A stretch of 64,000 nt of DNA. Origin: Gracilaria vermiculophylla. Its lineage: Eukaryota; Rhodophyta; Florideophyceae; Gracilariales; Gracilariaceae. The notes under the pieces are model-generated. The model was not told the DNA's origin. It saw only the letters and a program-made list of their open reading frames with translations, and did not search any database. A program made the translations under genes and the position numbers. Positions 61,417 to 64,000 of the stretch are shown piece by piece (positions within the stretch are counted from its first letter, which is position 1; each line of letters starts with the position of its first letter). The stretch lies in contig JAHNZQ020003149.1 of the NCBI GenBank assembly GCA_019155205.2, forward strand, positions 423,070-487,069. The letters are read 5' to 3'.

Positions 61417-62559
61417 ATGGCAATCAGCGCACAGGCGTTGCAGCGTTTGATCGCCGATTTCCCAACCATTGTCCCTCAGGACTCCGGCCTGAACCGTTTT
61501 GTGGGCTTCCTGTGTGTGCGCCAGCGTCACTTTCGAATTACAATAGCTGCAGATTGCTCCCAGTTCCACGCTGACACTCAGCTCTGTTCTCTTCTCGTCC
61601 CGCACAAACAGCTGCTTACCGACAGACTTCGCGACGCTGTAGAGCCCCATCAATTCCTCGTTGAACTGCGTGATATCGTTGAGAGAGCGCTGCGCACCCC
61701 ATCCGAACACTCCCAAGCCCCCGATGTTGAATTGCCTCCTGCTTTCTACTACGAGCGCCTGCTTGCAGAGATAGAAACGCTGGGATGGGCCTCAGTTGCT
61801 TCAATCGACAAAACAATGCGGTCACTGCAACTCACTGTCTGCGACGCTGCCAATAGAAAACACCTTGTTACAGTCACATTACCTGTCAACTTTCCGTCGC
61901 AGCCTCCTATCTGCACAGCTAGTTTACCACTACAATTCGAGCCAAACCTCCCCGGTGAATACGTTCTAAAAGACATACTTCGCCAGTATGAGCAACTCAT
62001 CGACAAATTCCAGCCTTTCTTTCATGTTATGGATGACTTTGATCGCAATTCTTGTGTTCTTGAGCCTGAACGTCCCTCCCGTCAAGACTGTTACAGACGG
62101 ATATGCCTCACGAAGCATTGTTCCATTCGCGTCGAAATCGATCCTCGTGCCCCTATTACAGGCTTCCCCGAGTGCAGGTTTCTTGGTTCTGAGAACGCGG
62201 TCGCCCCTTACAAACAGCTTTTGAATCAAAATATCCATCAGTGGGATATCAGTGGAAATACCCTACCGCGTGAGAATCTGGAGAGAGTGCTGCAGTTCAG
62301 CTTTCCATCTAGAGAATCGCTAATGCACGATGCGGACGATGACCTGCTCGACGAATGTGGCATTTGTTATTCCTATAGGTTGGAAGACTGCGTTCCTGAC
62401 ATCGCGTGTGACTTGAAAGAGTGCTCGAAACCTTATCATCGCCAGTGCCTCGTAGATTGGTTGCGAGCCTTGCCGGATACGCGACAGAGTTTTGGTACAA
62501 TCACTGGCAATTGCGTCTACTGCGAGCATCCTATAGTTGTATCCATCAAATCCGTCTAG
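61417..62559 (+). CDS. FANCL: FANCL, Fanconi anaemia E3 ubiquitin ligase
   Basis: The product is 380 aa, close to human FANCL (375). FANCL is the RING-type E3 that mono-ubiquitinates FANCD2/FANCI in DNA crosslink repair. An N-terminal ELF-like domain (RFVGFLCVRQRHFRITI) is followed by the double-RWD region (ELPPAFYYERLLAEIETLGW, VTLPVNFPSQPPICTASLPL, FFHVMDDFDRNSCVLEPERPSR, RRICLTKHCSIRVEIDPRAPI, FPECRFLG). The C-terminal PHD/RING-like domain holds ECGICYSYRL (C313, C316), the C/H ligands in CDLKECSKPYHRQCLVDWLR, RQSFGTITGNC and VYCEHPI. All Zn ligands appear present. The gene is intron-free and convergent with FAD synthetase. Confidence 0.95.
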   Translation: MAISAQALQRLIADFPTIVPQDSGLNRFVGFLCVRQRHFRITIAADCSQFHADTQLCSLLVPHKQLLTDRLRDAVEPHQFLVELRDIVERALRTPSEHSQAPDVELPPAFYYERLLAEIETLGWASVASIDKTMRSLQLTVCDAANRKHLVTVTLPVNFPSQPPICTASLPLQFEPNLPGEYVLKDILRQYEQLIDKFQPFFHVMDDFDRNSCVLEPERPSRQDCYRRICLTKHCSIRVEIDPRAPITGFPECRFLGSENAVAPYKQLLNQNIHQWDISGNTLPRENLERVLQFSFPSRESLMHDADDDLLDECGICYSYRLEDCVPDIACDLKECSKPYHRQCLVDWLRALPDTRQSFGTITGNCVYCEHPIVVSIKSV

Positions 62560-62747
62560 TCTTTCTTGAAAGCCGAGAAGGAGTTAATGGATACCTTTGT
62601 TCCTTAATGTCACTCAGTCAATCGTCACTAACTCATGTAGGAAAGATGGCATTCATTTGGTCTCACAGAAACAAAGTAAACGACGAGAGCCATATATGCA
62701 CGACGACCTGGACAGGTTTGCGGGGAAAAATATTCCCGTATCTCCCG

Positions 62748-63551
62748 TCATTGCCGCTTTGAAACACGGCCAGCTCTTTCCAATGATTCATCTTCTAGCA
62801 TCCAGGCAGGGAGGTACCCCCTATCATTATCCTCGTTCCTAAGCGCTGGATTGGGTTCGGTCGTCGCTACTGAACCGAGACTTGTATATCCTCTATCATA
62901 CAGACAACAATATGGCAAACGGAAATGTCTCAAAAACTCCCAAACGTCATGGTAGTGCCACGTGAGGATTGGATTAACTCTCATGAACGGTGGCCATCCC
63001 TTGCTACTCGGCTCAAAGTGTTCCATGGTGGCGCCGTGCGGATCAGAGCGCCTCGTACCAAGAATAAACGCACACATATTACTTCGTTCTGCGGTGAACT
63101 TGCAAATCCCCTCCTTAATTCCGAGTTGCACCTCCACGGCCGAAAGTTGGTATGCAGAAACCTGTTCTCGAACAAAAGAATTTACTTCAGAAAACTGCTC
63201 TTCCTCCGAGCCGCACATGTACAGGCAGTGCAATTTGGCTGGTGCTTGATTTTCAAAGCACCAGTTTGCCAAAGCGGCTCGTGCAAGATGCATCACGACG
63301 GTGGCATCTTTCCCACCATTAAACGCAACAGCCACGTTCCGCGGGTTGTAGAGACGAAATGCAGAATCCAGGGTGTCTAGCGCCTTTCGAGTGTATGCGC
63401 GAGTGGAAGTTTGTTCCATGAGACTCCTGTAGAGGCGGAGAGAAGCCTTGTCGACGAACTTTGGATAATTCTCTTCACACACCCCCATCGTTTTCGAATG
63501 ACCGTTTGCTGCGCAGCGTTCGTTTACCCTATTGCTGTGAGAATCTCCCAT
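62748..63551 (-). CDS. FAD1: FAD synthetase (FMN adenylyltransferase), Fad1/PAPS-reductase type
   Basis: The product is 267 aa. It transfers AMP from ATP to FMN, making FAD and pyrophosphate. Seen are the PP-loop-like motif VAVAFNGGKDATVV (about 73-86), FILGTRRSDPHGA near 165, RVNPILTWHYHDVWEFLR and the C-terminal signature LYDRGYTSLGSV, then PNPAL, YLPAWML and ERAGR. The size and order match yeast Fad1 and the catalytic C-terminal half of human FLAD1. There is no N-terminal molybdopterin-binding domain. No clear targeting peptide is seen, so a cytosolic location is likely. It is convergent with FANCL, 188 bp apart. Confidence 0.95.
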   Translation of the reverse strand: MGDSHSNRVNERCAANGHSKTMGVCEENYPKFVDKASLRLYRSLMEQTSTRAYTRKALDTLDSAFRLYNPRNVAVAFNGGKDATVVMHLARAALANWCFENQAPAKLHCLYMCGSEEEQFSEVNSFVREQVSAYQLSAVEVQLGIKEGICKFTAERSNMCAFILGTRRSDPHGATMEHFEPSSKGWPPFMRVNPILTWHYHDVWEFLRHFRLPYCCLYDRGYTSLGSVATTEPNPALRNEDNDRGYLPAWMLEDESLERAGRVSKRQ

Positions 63552-64000
63552 TTGAACGCTCTCGTTCTCCTGAAGGGGTTTGCTTCTGAGCCAGGTTCTT
63601 TACTCCCACAACCTGTGATCAAAGATTTCTACGGCTTTGGACGTAAAAGAAAGGATGCCCGAGATTGCAAATTCTTTTTCTCTCCTTGATTTATTCGCTC
63701 GTGAACTGTTCGAATCCAAATTTCGCGCGGGTGTCCTTCATTCCCCATCCAGACTGACTAAGCAGCTATTATGTTGTCGCGGTTCGCTGCGGTTCTATTG
63801 CGCGCAGGTGATGGTGTCCATGATGATGGCAGCCCCAGAAATCGTGTCCAATTGTCGTGCAAGCATTGGAAAGAATGGGACATGGATTGTTGGGTCATCC
63901 ACATGACATGCTCCGTGCGCAACGACACGGGGAGGAAATCAAATCCTGACAAGGCATCAAGCAGATCACAGATCCCTGCACGTAATATTCACAGCACGCC
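63552..64000. other. Window end; possible gene start near 63655
   Basis: An ATG at 63655 begins MPEIANSFSLLDLFARELFE and stays open for about 45 codons to a CAG followed by GTGATGG, a possible splice donor. It may be the first exon of a gene that leaves the window. No family is recognised. Confidence 0.3.

Overview
The window looks like nuclear DNA of a eukaryote with a plastid, most probably an alga. It has eukaryote-only genes (TBCD, FANCL, a Sec5-like exocyst subunit, NO66-type oxygenase, GID8), a eukaryotic tRNA-Leu, short GT-AG introns (99, 105 and 139 bp in the two best gene models) and nucleus-encoded proteins that look plastid-targeted (SecA, an envelope-type RCK channel, a LON-domain protein). 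Most genes are intron-free. An intron-poor red alga would fit, but the sequence alone does not prove it. Two runs of 100 N (23552-23651 and 42961-43060) show that this is a scaffolded assembly.

Layout. 1-0.85 kb: a long terminal repeat (LTR) inserted into a Harbinger-like transposase fragment. 2.5-4.5 kb: two small genes for secreted proteins. 6.5-21.4 kb: ordinary genes, in order LON-domain protein, SecA, thiamine-pyrophosphate-type mitochondrial carrier (convergent with SecA), plastid-type CASTOR/POLLUX-like channel, NO66-like JmjC oxygenase and a small glycine-rich protein. 22-34 kb: a cluster of transposable elements on the scale of 12 kb. It holds a decayed Ty1/copia element split by two separate solo LTR insertions, a 230-bp tandem array with tRNA-like pol III boxes, two more solo LTRs, an LTR remnant and a Tc1/mariner element with one in-frame stop. 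35-43.5 kb: an island of extreme G+C content with an F-box/LRR protein, a Sec5-like protein rich in Ala and Arg, a tRNA-Leu(UAG), a START-like protein whose 3' end runs antisense into that tRNA, and a HAD-like gene cut by an assembly gap. 44-64 kb: moderate composition again, with a coiled-coil protein, TBCD (three exons), GID8 (two exons), a plastid-type protein of unknown function, prolyl-tRNA synthetase, a GFA-family protein, a Gln-rich protein, a His-rich degenerate RNase H/zinc-finger protein, FANCL and FAD synthetase.

How the parts relate. The host genes are mostly unrelated housekeeping functions. Themes are plastid biogenesis and envelope transport, microtubule and exocyst biology, ubiquitin ligases (GID/CTLH, F-box, FANCL) and cofactor metabolism (FAD, thiamine pyrophosphate transport). 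The strongest unusual signals are the solo-LTR family with perfect 5-bp target duplications, the tRNA-like tandem array, the abrupt GC island, and several small or unrecognised genes: a Cys-rich secreted peptide, a candidate three-exon gene near 8.3-8.8 kb, and the His-rich RNase H/zinc-finger protein. I found no clearly undescribed multi-gene system.
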